Origin: Gnetum montanum
Taxonomy: Eukaryota > Streptophyta > Gnetopsida > Gnetales > Gnetaceae
Length of the DNA stretch: 21,313 nt
Assembly: GCA_015680685.1 (NCBI GenBank)
Contig: MNCI01020373.1
Span: forward strand, 1-21,313
Reading direction: 5' to 3'
Within the stretch, counting starts at the first letter, position 1. The number at the start of each line of letters is the position of its first letter. Under the pieces are notes generated by a model. That model searched no databases and was not told where the DNA came from. It saw nothing but the letters and a program-made list of their open reading frames with translations. Shown here piece after piece: positions 1 to 8,952 of the stretch. A program made the translations under genes and the position numbers.

Positions 1-168
1 AAATAGCCTTTGTAGCCCCTGCATACCCTCAACACCAGGGTCCGTTGGCCCGGGTGCCGATAAGTGGTGTCACCAGTGAAGACTCCAAACCAAGAGAACC
101 TGCCAAGGCATGAGAGACTGACAAAAAATATGATGAACACGCAAAACATAAAAAGGGTAGTAAGGTGA

Positions 169-468
169 GTATGGAGAAGAGTGGGAACAGAGGGAGATGG
201 GAAACTAGAGATTCCAAGTATCAGTCACATGAAACCCCGTGTCCAAGCATGGTTAAGTGACTTGGTAGAACCTTTCCTGAGGTCAGACCCAAAACCATCC
301 GTAGTCAGTGACATCGTAGCAATAAACAAAGTCCTAACCATCCCCCAAGGAGACAAGAATGACCCCACAGAGAACCGCCACTCCAGGAAACGTGAGAAGA
401 AGGAAGTGAAATGGGACAAAGTTAGAGGGGACCAAGGAAGTCCCATAACTAAAGCGTATGGCCCGTGA
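169..468 (+). other. Open frame antisense to element 1, possible additional ORF
   Basis: A plus-strand frame is open from 169 to 468 (about 99 codons) between integrase and the expected 3' LTR. It has no ATG near its start: the first ATG is at about 232 (HMKPR), or a GTG at 181, so it would need an upstream exon. The C-terminal part is basic (RHSRKREKK). Tat-branch elements are known to carry extra ORFs, sometimes antisense, in exactly this interval, which is the only reason to list it. I do not recognise the protein, and it may be chance. Confidence 0.25.
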
Positions 469-478
469 GAGGCGGTCT

Positions 479-690
479 AAGGGGTGTGCTTTGAATTTCC
501 CCGTGATTTGTTTTTCTTTTCTTTTGTGCAGGGGAACCACACCATGTAAAGACCCATGTGTGTTTGCATGCATTCGACCAAGGGGTGTGCTTTGAATCCT
601 CATTTTATTTGTTTATTTTGTTTTTGCTTCTTTTCTTCTTATTTATTTTTATTTTTTTGAATTTTTCAATGAGGACCACACTATGCAAGG
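479..690. repeat. Degenerate direct repeat in the element 1 3' region
   Basis: The 18-mer aaggggtgtgctttgaat occurs exactly at 479-496 and 580-597 (101 bp apart). Each copy is followed by a T-rich stretch and then a similar GAACCACACCATG / GGACCACACTATG sequence (535-545 and 672-684). It looks like a tandem duplication of about 100 bp whose T-rich part later expanded. Confidence 0.55.
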
Positions 691-1069
691 TCGAACTGCC
701 CAGAAGTTTTCGTGGAGAGAGACTTGGAGTGGGAGGAAATTCATGAGGACACACCAGCAACCCGGGGAACAGAACAGAACAATGAATAAAGAATTCCCCT
801 TGAATTCACACCTGATTCAAACCATAGGGTCATCCTGTAGTCTGGGAACCACACAAGTCACACATTAATTAAAATTTTTTTAAGTGAAGGGGTTACATGT
901 TCGCAACAAAAGGAAAACCATGGAATGGTGAATGGGCAAATGATGTGGTCTCACTCCTGAGATTATGAAGTGAAAACACGTGAAATCCAAGGACGACCAT
1001 GCAATGGCGGGAGTTAGATAACAAGAAAGACTATTACAGTACCCATCATAACGAAAATCGACTGCACCA

Positions 1070-1250
1070 AACAATATGACAACAAAATGTAAACAAAAAA
1101 CATGAAAAATGGGAAACAAAAACAAAAAAAATATTGTAAAATAAAAAGTGGAGAACAAAGAAGTGTAAAACAAAAAAAACAAAAAAAAATAAAAAAATGG
1201 GAAACAAAAATTGGAAAACAAAAAAACAAAAAATTGTAAGACAAAAAATG
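1070..1250. repeat. A-rich low-complexity tract
   Basis: The plus strand is made of runs such as acaaaaaacaaaaaaaaataaa with interspersed ggg and tgg words. It appears to be an imperfect expansion of a short AAACAAAAA-type unit inside the 3' region of element 1. Any long reading frames here are compositional artefacts. Confidence 0.7.
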
Positions 1251-1286
1251 ATAAAATGGTGAGGGGAGTAGGGAATGGATCAGCAG

Positions 1287-2699
1287 GGATGATGGTCTCC
1301 CCCACGATTGGGTGGAAAGGAGGAGACATGAAAGATGGAGCGTGGACGACCGACTAATGACGAGGCTATGGCACTGGTTGTGTGAAGCTCATAGAAAGGT
1401 TTGAGTTGTTGACGATTGACTAATTGTGTTCTAGTTGGATCCCCAGGTTTGTGGATGAGTAAGGCCCTAGATGGGAAGGTTTTGGAGACAATATAAGGTC
1501 CCTCCCATAGTGTTTGAAACTTTGTCGGTTGGGATACATGTGAGGGATTCCAATACAATACCTTGTCTCCACATCTAAATGTGACCTTCCAAATCCTAAG
1601 ATCATGTTGTTTCTTGTTATAGGCCTTGTGGGTTTTGTTAGAAAATAGGGCCACTAATCGGTTCTCATTTAGCACACTTAAATTGATTAATCATTCTCAT
1701 TATGCTAGTGGTAGGTCAAGGCTAAGGTCATAGGCCATGGATAGTGTCTAGAGTTCTGGTTGGATTGGAAGTGTTGGCAACTCTTCGTACACTAACTCGT
1801 AGGAAGAGTACCCTACAAGAAGTTTCCAAGTGGAGCGATAGGCCCATAGGGCATCGTTGAGCTTGGTGCTCCAATCTCTCCTATATTTGCTAATTGTTCG
1901 TGTAAGGATCTTGGTGATTTTCCTATTTGTGACTTCGGCCTACCCATTGGCTTGGGGGTGATAGAGTGTTGTAAATTTATGTGTTACCCCCAAGCGTTGC
2001 ATGATTTTTCGAAAAGTGACCCCTGTGAAGTGAGTCCCATTGTCAGAAATGAGTGCACATGGCACTTCAAACCTGGTAATGATTTGTTGCTGGACAAATT
2101 GTGTGGCAGTGTTGGAAGAATAGTTGATGACGGCTACCACTTCTACCCACTTTGTATAATAGTCCATCACTATGATGATGTATGCCTTTCCATTTGAGAA
2201 GGGGGTGATGGGCCCCATGAATTTGATACCCAAGATGTCGAAGGGCTCTAGTGGCTGGATCCACTGTTGAGGTCCCTCCAAGCGTGCTGGCATCCCACCA
2301 TCTCTTTGGCATCGTTCACAGGAGCGGGTGAACCATTGTGCATCCCTAAAAAGTGTAGGCGAGTAATACCTTGCAAATAGGATTTTAATGGTCGTTCGAC
2401 ATCCAGCATAGTGGCCCCCACAAGGGCCCTCGTGAGCATCTTGGAGGACACGTAGTGTATCATCATCAGGGACACACCATCAAACCATGCCATTTGCACA
2501 CACCTTGTAGAGGTGGCTGTTGATTTCCATGAAACACTTAGCCTTATGGAGAAATTGCTATTTCTGCCGATGGTTCCATTCCCTTGGCAGCTCCTGGGTT
2601 GTAAGGTAGGTGAGGATGTAGTTGAACCAAGGGGATTCCTTGGGTATTTGAGGATCAACAATGCCTATGAAGAGGAGTTCATCTAGAAATTGATCAGAT
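1287..2699 (-). pseudogene. int: Integrase of element 1, inactivated
   Basis: Inserts the DNA copy into the host genome. The HHCC zinc finger is visible: HEGPCGGH at about 2425-2450 and CERC at about 2303-2320. The catalytic core follows, with Asp in MDYYTKW (about 2155-2172), Asp in SDNGTHF (about 2035-2055) and Glu in AEVTN just after a TAG stop at 1940, in the ANG-x-AEV sequence where Gln is usual. Then come DALWAYR and a C-terminal domain (about 1675-1287) with GDKVLYWNP, KFQTLWEGPYIV and LVNRQQLKPFY, an SH3-like fold in known integrases. Further stops are at 2558 and 1748 (TAG), 2729 and 2480 (TGA), and a cluster near 1698-1709. Domain identity is secure; the gene is dead. Confidence 0.9.
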
Positions 2700-4340
2700 A
2701 AAGGCTCCTCCTCTTCTGCGTCATCCCATCATAACCAAGACAAGTGGTCAACAACCACATTCTCGGTCCCCTTTCTGGCTACCATGGTAAGATCAAACTC
2801 CTGAAGAATCACTAGTTATCACGGGGGCTCACCATTCGTTTGTTCATCAAGAACCGAGTAGCACTATGGTTAGTGTGAAAAAACACCTCGTATCCGAGCA
2901 CATAGTGCCAGAATTTATCTAATGCGAACACCACCGCCATCAATTCCTTCTTTGTGGTGGTATAGTTCAGCTGTGCACCCACAATGCTACGGTTTGCACA
3001 GTGGATATAATATGGACATTTCTGATCATCACACTATATAAGCATGGCTCCCAAGGAATAGTTGGAGGCATCTGTTATAATGTGGAAAGGTCTGGACTAA
3101 TTAGGTGCCCATAGAACTAGAGCTTCTATGAGTTTCTGTTTCAGTGCTTGGAATGCAGACTCTCATTCCTTGGTCCAGACAAACGAAGCATCCTTCTTTG
3201 TAAGTTCTACCAATGGCCAGGCTATCTTCGAGAAGCGCTCTATGAAACACCAGTAGTAACCAGTATGTCCAAGGAATGACCGCACATCTTTGACAGTACT
3301 TGATTGGCAGGCTATTCCTTGGATGACCCTGATCTTTTTAGGGTCTACACTAATCCCTATTGATGAAATGCATGCCCTAGCACAATGCCCTCCTGGACCA
3401 TCAAATGGCTCTTTTGCCAATTGAGCCGCAGATTGGTGTTTACACACCGCTTTAGAACCTGCTCTAGATGGTCCAGAGCTTGCTCAAACATGGCACCATA
3501 GGTGGAGAAGTCATCCATGGAGACTTCTATACAATTGTCGATTTGTTGTTGGAAGATGCTTAAGACAAGGCGTTGGAATGTCACAGGCGCATTGCACAGA
3601 TCAAAGGGCATCTTCTTATATGCAAAAGTCCCCCATGTACTCGTGAAAGTAGTTTTGGTCTGGTCCTATGGTGCTATTTGGATTTGGTCATAACCACTAT
3701 AACCATCCAAGAAGCTATAATATTCGTTTCCTACGATTTTTTCCAACACCTAGTCCACAAATGGGAGTGGGAAGTGGTCTTTGAAAGTCACCATTTTGAG
3801 TAACCGAAAATCGATACAGACCCTCCACTTGCCACCTTTCTTGGATACGATAACAAGTGGGCTAACCCATTTGCTATCGGTGACAGAATAGATGAATCCC
3901 GCCTTCAACAACTGTTCAATTTTATCTTTTACAACCTACTTCAATTTGGGATTCAACCATCTTTGTGGCTATCGCCGTGGCTTCATGGAAGGGTCAAGGT
4001 AGATCCGGTGCTAGTAGATCCTGGGATCAACTCCAGTCAGCTCAGGATAGGACCACGCGAATGCAGCAACCCATTTGTCTACCATCACCAGTAGCTTCTT
4101 TTACTATTTAGGAGAAAGGGCAGCATTGATAATTATCGGCTTGCAATTTTGCAAGAATGCATACTCTAAGTGAGTCGGTAGGGGTTTTAGCTCAAGGGGC
4201 TCTTGCTTGAAGCTCGTAGGGATCTCTAGCTTTCCCCAGTCATCTAGGTCATCAACGATGGAGGTCTGTTGATGAATCTCCTCCATCACATTCATGCTGT
4301 CAATATAGGCTTGCACTAGCCCCTCAAACGGTTCCATGCA
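2700..4340 (-). pseudogene. pol: Reverse transcriptase and RNase H of element 1, inactivated
   Basis: RT copies element RNA into DNA and RNase H removes the RNA strand. Going leftwards: a linker (about 4337-4104), the RT fingers with WVSPLVIVSKKGGKWRVC (about 3870-3815), the DGYSGY box (about 3690-3715), and MPFDLCNAP with the catalytic MDDFS (Asp-Asp codons at 3520-3525). LNWQKSH and EGIVLGH follow. A one-base frameshift near 3370-3400 moves the frame. Frame 1 continues with SVDPKKI, VRSFLGHTGYY and an RNase H core containing TDASN (about 3060-3085), KKELMAVVFALDKFWHY and a histidine-bearing HTNH. A second frameshift lies near 2830. Stops include 4104, 4011, 3969, 3936, 3750, 3666, 3097 and 3034 (all TAG), 4101 (TAA) and 3163 (TGA). 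Confidence 0.88.
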
Positions 4341-4559
4341 TAATGTGCTACTAGCAGGATCAGCTATCAGCCACTGGGTGCCCTCTTGGTTAGTGGCTAC
4401 TGCGTACAGGCACTATTGAATTAGTGATTCCTCGGTACAATGAATGCATGCTTGAATGGATGTCTACTTAGCGGACCATAACTACTGCACACAGTTGCAC
4501 CTCGAATCACTGTACGTGATGCATGGAACTCTTTTCTTCTCAATCTTCCCAAAAGGATT

Positions 4560-4985
4560 TTCCTTTGAAATTTCTAGGGACAGATCTCGGAGTCTTAGTC
4601 GTGCATCCACCATGCTTAGCTAGGCTCTTCCCATGATGATTGGGAAGTTCCCCTTACAATTTTCTACATGGATGACCAGGAAGTCAATAGGGTAGGACCA
4701 CCCACAAATGGTGGTCACAATGTCCTCCACCAGACCCAAAGGAATGGTGATGGACTGGTCTGCTAACTTGAGCTGGATGTTGCTCTTCTTTAACAGGGAC
4801 AGGTTCCAGTTCTTGTACATGTCATGAGAGATTAAATTGACCCCTGACCATGAGTCCAGAAGAGCTTTGCATAGCTCATTCCCAGCCACCTAAAGATAGA
4901 TTAGGGGGCTTCTTGGATCTTTCAATTTTCAGGGAAGAGAACTTGCTTTGATCCAGTCTATCATGGCATGTGTGAGCATGACCGT
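4560..4985 (-). pseudogene. Aspartic protease of element 1, active site lost
   Basis: Retropepsin-like domain that would cleave Gag-Pol. The open segment 4620-4889 contains KALLDSWSGVNLI where the family has a D-S/L-G-A-S catalytic loop followed by VNL. The glycine after the Asp is replaced by Trp and the next residues are changed, so the active site is not intact. The later conserved pieces LADQSI, GLVEDI, PIDFLVI and PIIMGRA are in the right order and spacing. TAG stops flank it at 4890 (a Gln position) and 4620 (a Trp position in the usual GR-x-WLSM sequence). It is in frame with gag and RT. Confidence 0.78.
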
Positions 4986-7433
4986 CTAGACTTTGGAGTG
5001 TGGCAGAGTGGAGGGATGCTTGGGTAGTATGATGGTAGAGGTGTTGGTAGGTTTGGAGGCACTGGCCATAGGCATAGGTGAGGGTGTGTTTAGATTATTG
5101 GACCAGAAAAAGGGACGTTTGCGTTGTTTGGGTTCCGGTCCACTTGGTTGAGGTGCCGGTTGTAAGTTAATAGCCCTCATAGTGTTTTGTTGTTGTGGCT
5201 GTGGGGGTATTTCTCCCTGCATGGATGGAGCAGGTGGCAACTGAGAGGGGTGATGTAGAGGAGTGACAAAAGAAGGTGATGGAGGGTAGAAGAGATGTGG
5301 ATTTGTCCCCCTGGGTGATAGAGATGGATTTCTAAAATATTCATGGGGATGGTAGTAACTAGAAAAGGTCGCATGACTGGAAGAGTCTCTTGGAGAGACC
5401 GATTGCTGAACATAGTACCCATAAGGATCTACTTGTTTGTAAGGGTACTGCTACATTGGAGGTGGCATCCCCCACCCTTGTGCTTGTTGCCACTATTGGA
5501 AATATTCGTATAGTTGCGAGGGCGTTCCACTTGAATAATATCCTTGCTGCTACTAGTGGAATCACCTGGGGTTGCCTTGTGGATAAGGTAACCTTCGGGG
5601 TGGCTACTGTTGTGCCAAACAAGGGTTCAAGGCATAGACCCCAGACTCTTGAAGGAGGGACACCACAAAATAACATCCCTTAGGATGTTCATATTGGCAT
5701 ATGCCACATTCATCGTCCTCCTCGGTGTTAGAGTCTGCAACCTATTCTATTACCATAACTTTCTCCTTACCCTTATGTTGGGTACGTTCAACTCCCTTCT
5801 TCCTACACTGATCACGATTACTACCCTATTCTTTGGACTCTTTTGTGATTTTCAATATGCTTTGGAATCTCTCGTCCAAAGAGTCCCACATTTTATCCAC
5901 CTTTGTTGATATTTCAGATGCAAACTTTTGTAACGGTAAAGTCTTCCAATTCACCACTACTTCCAGTGATGACTCATCCTCCTCATCACAAAATCAGACC
6001 TCCCTCTTCTTGAGTGAAGGGTCCCGGTTGAATTCTTCTGCACTCTCCTTTTTTTTGAGTTCTCCTTCCTCTTTGGCCACCTAATCAATGAGGCGCTGCA
6101 ACTAATGGGCCCTTAGCTTTGACAGTCATCCCTTGGTGTACATACCAAGGATCTTTCGTGTTTTAAAACGGAGCCCATTAATAATGTGGTGAAGCTGTGC
6201 CCACTGAGAGTAACCATGACCAGGGAACCAATGTAACAATGAGCAGTACCTGCTCATGGCGGCATCCAAGGGTTCATGATTCCCTTGTTTCCAACCTTGG
6301 ATCTACCATCTCAGATTCACCACTCTAGAGTACGTTTGATATTTGTCATTGAAAATTTCAAGCATCGTACTCCATCTTCTGATTGATTCCAGCTCCAAGG
6401 ACTGATACCAACTTTCAGCTTCCTTAATGAGTGTGTGAGGGAACAGCTTCAACCATTGCTAATCGTTATCAATATTTTGTAGTGTGCAGGCATCATGGAA
6501 CACCTGCAGGTGGGTCTGTGGATCACAATTGTATCCCCCTTCAAATCTAGGGATGCTGTTCATATCAACTCGCTTGATCCGACTGTCCTTCATGTGCCTA
6601 CTTGGAATGTGAACTGCCTCTGCAATTTGGAGCATGCTCTCAGTAGCTAACAATAGCTCGTTTGAGTCATATTCCTGTTGGGGACTATGACGTCTGTGAA
6701 GATGTTTGTTATCCCTTCTTTCATGTTGGCGAGGTCCACGTGATTGGTCATGTGCTCCCTCACGTTGCCCCTTCTGAACCTGTTTACCACCATCCTTTCT
6801 CTCCAACCTTCCCCTGTTACACTCAAAGCCTAAGCTGGAGGAAGATGCAGGAGAGGGGGATGATAGAGAAGAAGGAGAGGCATCGCGGTGATCTCCCCAT
6901 CTACCCTGGTGGCGACCGTGGTCATCTCCCCCTTGAGGATTGTGTTCACTATGAGGTTTATTCTAAATGATCAACTGGAGGAACTGCGACTGCAGGGGAA
7001 GTTTGGTCGAATGAGTATCATGAAATATGGGATCCCCATTGTCTTGCAGCCCTTGCAAGAATAAGAGGTTGGTGAATTACTTCCCCTTTTGCTGTTCATA
7101 TCTCTTTGCCTGCTACTAATTTCTTTTCCTTTGAGCCTCTGTAGGATGATAGTCCTGGTAGTCATGGTCCTCCATGACATACTCCGCCACTCCGTCCTGG
7201 ATGCCCAATCTTCCTAGATTGTGATATAGCATCGCAAGAGCTACTCGGTCGGGCGGTAGCACGATGCTACCCTCCATGTCCTGCCATTGAAGATGCTCAT
7301 CCTGATGTAGGATGAATGTGAAATTAGGGACATATTCATCAGGATGTTTGTACATCACTCGACATTCTTGCAGCACTAGTGGTTCAAATGCATCTCTCCT
7401 GTAAGAAGACATGTTGGACGTTAGATGGTCCAT
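4986..7433 (-). pseudogene. gag: gag of element 1 (capsid/nucleocapsid), inactivated
   Basis: Encodes the structural protein that packages element RNA into virus-like particles. The first ATG after the primer site is at 7433. The frame then runs without a length change through the whole region, broken by stops at, for example, 7116, 7113, 6963, 6459, 6303, 6102, 6081, 5553, 5550, 5493 and 5451 (TAG), 7077 (TAA), and 6126 and 5562 (TGA). A capsid-like segment with RFEGGY and HLQVFHDAC lies at about 6480-6560 and continues to about 6130 with W-rich capsid helices. A degenerate zinc-knuckle-like stretch (CGICQYEHPKGC, spacing C2C3H3C) is at 5673-5708. A Pro/Gln/Ser-rich linker leads into protease. 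Gag and pol share one frame, as in many plant Ty3/gypsy elements. Confidence 0.82.
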
Positions 7434-7559
7434 ATAATTGGTGTACCTTACTATTTACTTGAATCCGCCTAGCGTGCATGGATGTTTCTACCCTGGATCC
7501 ATTCCAATGACTTAAATGATAATTTCACTAAGGTTAGATGACGCATGAAAGACTAATAG

Positions 7560-7577
7560 TCCTCGACAACGGTGCCA
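7560..7577 (-). promoter_or_regulatory. Primer-binding site of element 1, tRNA-Asp type
   Basis: The minus strand reads TGGCACCGTTGTCGAGGA one base after the LTR end. The usual tRNA-Asp-complementary site in Tat/Athila elements is TGGCGCCGTTGCCGGGGA. The three differences are all G-to-A or C-to-T transitions, so this is a decayed copy of that site. It primes minus-strand DNA synthesis in intact elements. Confidence 0.8.
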
Positions 7578-8218
7578 ATGATGAGCGGCTAGGTATCCCT
7601 ATGCCCAACCATATGAATCATGAGCATTCACTCGTGACTCGGTCGAAATCCGCAGACTGTAAGCACTTAACATACACTAGACTTCTAACCAGTGAAACCT
7701 TGGGTTAGAACGGTCGTTGTCATCCTAATCTCACTTATGAAGCTTTGTTTACATTGGTTAAGTGAGACTAAGGCTAATGATTTTTATATCTTTTTAATTA
7801 TCTTTTTGGCGGCTACCCATTTTGGAAAATAAGGATAGAACATTAATTAATCTAAAATTATCTTAATATAAATCTTAACTATTCCTAACATAAGTATTCA
7901 GTCCCATCTTCTGAGCACGTTCTGAGCATCTCCTAATGCTTCTGGGTTACCAAACGTTAAGTGTTACTGGGCTTACCAAGCATTTGGGTTACGTTTGAGA
8001 TGGTCGTACTTATGGCCTTAACGAACTACGAATGAACAATAGCAATTGAAATTATAATAATGAAAACATAATTAATTAATAACAAAAACATAAGTAATTG
8101 ACAAATAATTAACTAATAAAGCATAAACACATTAACTAACAAAGCATAAACATATTAACTAATAAATGCATAAAATAACTAAGTCCAAATGCTGCAAGGA
8201 TTGGTTGAACAGTTCGTC

Positions 8219-8224
8219 TTTATT
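8219..8224 (-). terminator. Polyadenylation-like signal in the LTR of element 1
   Basis: Minus-strand AATAAA lies about 145 bp downstream of the expected transcription start, a position that could define the end of R. A single hexamer in AT-rich DNA is weak evidence. Confidence 0.35.
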
Positions 8225-8392
8225 GTTGTCATGCCAATGGGCTCAGATACATCAACACTCGAATAAAGATCTGATCACTTTTCTTACACCTGCTGCGGGA
8301 ACTTGGAAAATATTCTATCTCTTGCGGGAGAAAACTGCAAGAGCTTTGTTACAACTACTCAAAAGATCCCTAAATGAGGCAGAAGGCCCTCA

Positions 8393-8400
8393 TATTTATA
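8393..8400 (-). promoter_or_regulatory. LTR TATA box of element 1
   Basis: Minus-strand TATAAATA follows a GC-rich block and lies about 150 bp inside the LTR. This is the usual U3 layout. Transcription would start near 8365 and run leftwards through the primer site and gag. Confidence 0.65.
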
Positions 8401-8414
8401 GATCCGGGAAAGGT

Positions 8415-8493
8415 GGCTGCGTAAACGGGGCCATGTTGACGCAGGGTGGCTACGTCGACGGGCCCGCATCGACGCGGCTACGTATATGCGGCC
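8415..8493 (-). repeat. Three GC-rich 18-bp repeats in the U3 of element 1
   Basis: On the plus strand ggctgcgtaaacggggcc (8415-8432), ggctacgtcgacgggccc (8448-8465) and ggctacgtatatgcggcc (8476-8493) are copies of one motif, spaced 33 and 28 bp. They lie immediately upstream of the TATA box, as enhancer repeats do in LTRs. The block is far more GC-rich than its surroundings and still holds many CpGs. The regulatory role is inferred from position only. Confidence 0.6.
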
Positions 8494-8542
8494 CCTTATA
8501 CATGGCCTAGTTGATGCATTGACTTATGACACTTCATCAACA

Positions 8543-8952
8543 CCATAGGTAGGTGACATGTTAACTACTAGGATATTTGTGTAACATGTGAACATAGGGT
8601 ATTTTTTAAGTTGCACTTTCACTCTTTTTAATGACCCTACTATAGGTATGTTGGACCCATCGAGTTGAATCATATTTTTCATGTGTGGTATCATTTGTGC
8701 TCCTAAAGTCTTACATACCTCAAGTGGTATGACACTAATAGTTGCTCCAGAATCCATCAAACAATTTTGAACATTCTTTCCTAAAATAATTAGAGTTGTT
8801 AGGAAAGGAGGTTGCTCTTTCTTGCTCATCATGGAATTCTTTAGATTTTGCATTGATAATGTGTTAGGATCATTTGTGAAGTGAACTTGCCTTTCGGGGG
8901 TTGGGGATTTTTCTTTACTGGTTTCTAGTCTCTGAATTATCTCTTGAACCAC
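8543..8952 (-). pseudogene. Aspartic protease of element 2, truncated by the element 1 insertion
   Basis: Contains an apparently intact catalytic loop, NCLMDSGATISVIP, followed by KTLGAQM and IPIVGSLKRVKVQ, then NMSPTYG. In related proteases this last motif is followed directly by an LL-x-R-x-W segment leading to RT. Here the codon after TYG runs into TGTTGATGAAG, the LTR start of element 1, and the frame closes within a few codons. This is the clearest evidence for the junction. Confidence 0.85.

Larger units (their letters stand above)
1..1279 (-). other. 3' untranslated region of element 1
   Basis: This stretch lies between the integrase end and the missing 3' LTR. I see no sense-strand gene in it. 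Positions 1070-1250 are low-complexity, with repeated AAACAAAAA-like units on the plus strand, so T-rich in the element's transcript. Positions 479-690 contain a degenerate direct repeat, and 169-468 is open on the opposite strand (listed separately). Neither a clear polypurine tract nor the TGTTGATGAAG LTR start was found, so the true 3' end is outside. Confidence 0.6.
1..8542 (-). mobile_element. Ty3/gypsy LTR retrotransposon (Ogre/Tat/Athila branch), element 1, lacking its 3' LTR in this window
   Basis: Reading on the minus strand the order is LTR, primer-binding site, gag, protease, reverse transcriptase, RNase H, integrase, 3' untranslated region. Integrase after RNase H defines Ty3/gypsy. 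The RT block with an MDDFS catalytic box followed by LNWQK and EGIVLGH, and the tRNA-Asp-like primer site, are features I associate with the Tat/Athila branch. No copy of the LTR ends is seen in 1-1280, so the 3' LTR must lie left of the window. The copy is inactive: dozens of stops and at least two frameshifts break the polyprotein. It sits inside the protease of element 2. Superfamily is secure; branch assignment is probable. Confidence 0.9.
7579..8542 (-). repeat. 5' LTR of element 1 (964 bp)
   Basis: The inner edge is set by the primer site: on the minus strand the LTR ends ...CTCATCA, one base before TGGCACC. The outer edge is set where element 2's protease frame breaks, with the LTR starting TGTTGATGAAG. 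The ends are therefore canonical TG...CA and share an imperfect terminal inverted repeat (TGATGA/TCATCA). A TATA box lies at 8393-8400 and a polyadenylation-like AATAAA at 8219-8224, giving a short U3 (about 150-180 bp), an R of roughly 140 bp and a long U5. The predicted 5-bp target duplication on the minus strand is TATGG (8543-8547). Its partner is outside the window, so the edges are inferred rather than confirmed by a second LTR. Confidence 0.8.

Noticed and set aside
880-1329. Long Phe-rich minus-strand frames at 880-1329
   Set aside because: They translate the T-rich low-complexity tract and have no domain; the composition alone keeps them open.
2248-2661. A 137-codon minus-strand frame over the integrase zinc finger
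   Set aside because: It is out of frame with the HHCC motif. The correct frame reads HEGPCGGH and CERC and joins the catalytic core.
5390-6084. Plus-strand frames over gag of element 1
   Set aside because: They are complements of the gag frame and contain no recognisable motif.
1690-7433. A genetic code in which TAG means Gln, suggested by many TAGs at Gln positions
   Set aside because: TAA and TGA stops and at least two frameshifts occur in the same element, some TAGs sit at Trp positions, and the protease active site is lost. Deamination of methylated CHG sites in a dead plant element explains the pattern.
8415-8493. A CRISPR-like array (three repeats with short spacers)
   Set aside because: The repeats are too few and imperfect, the spacers are short and similar in composition, and the setting is a plant LTR promoter.
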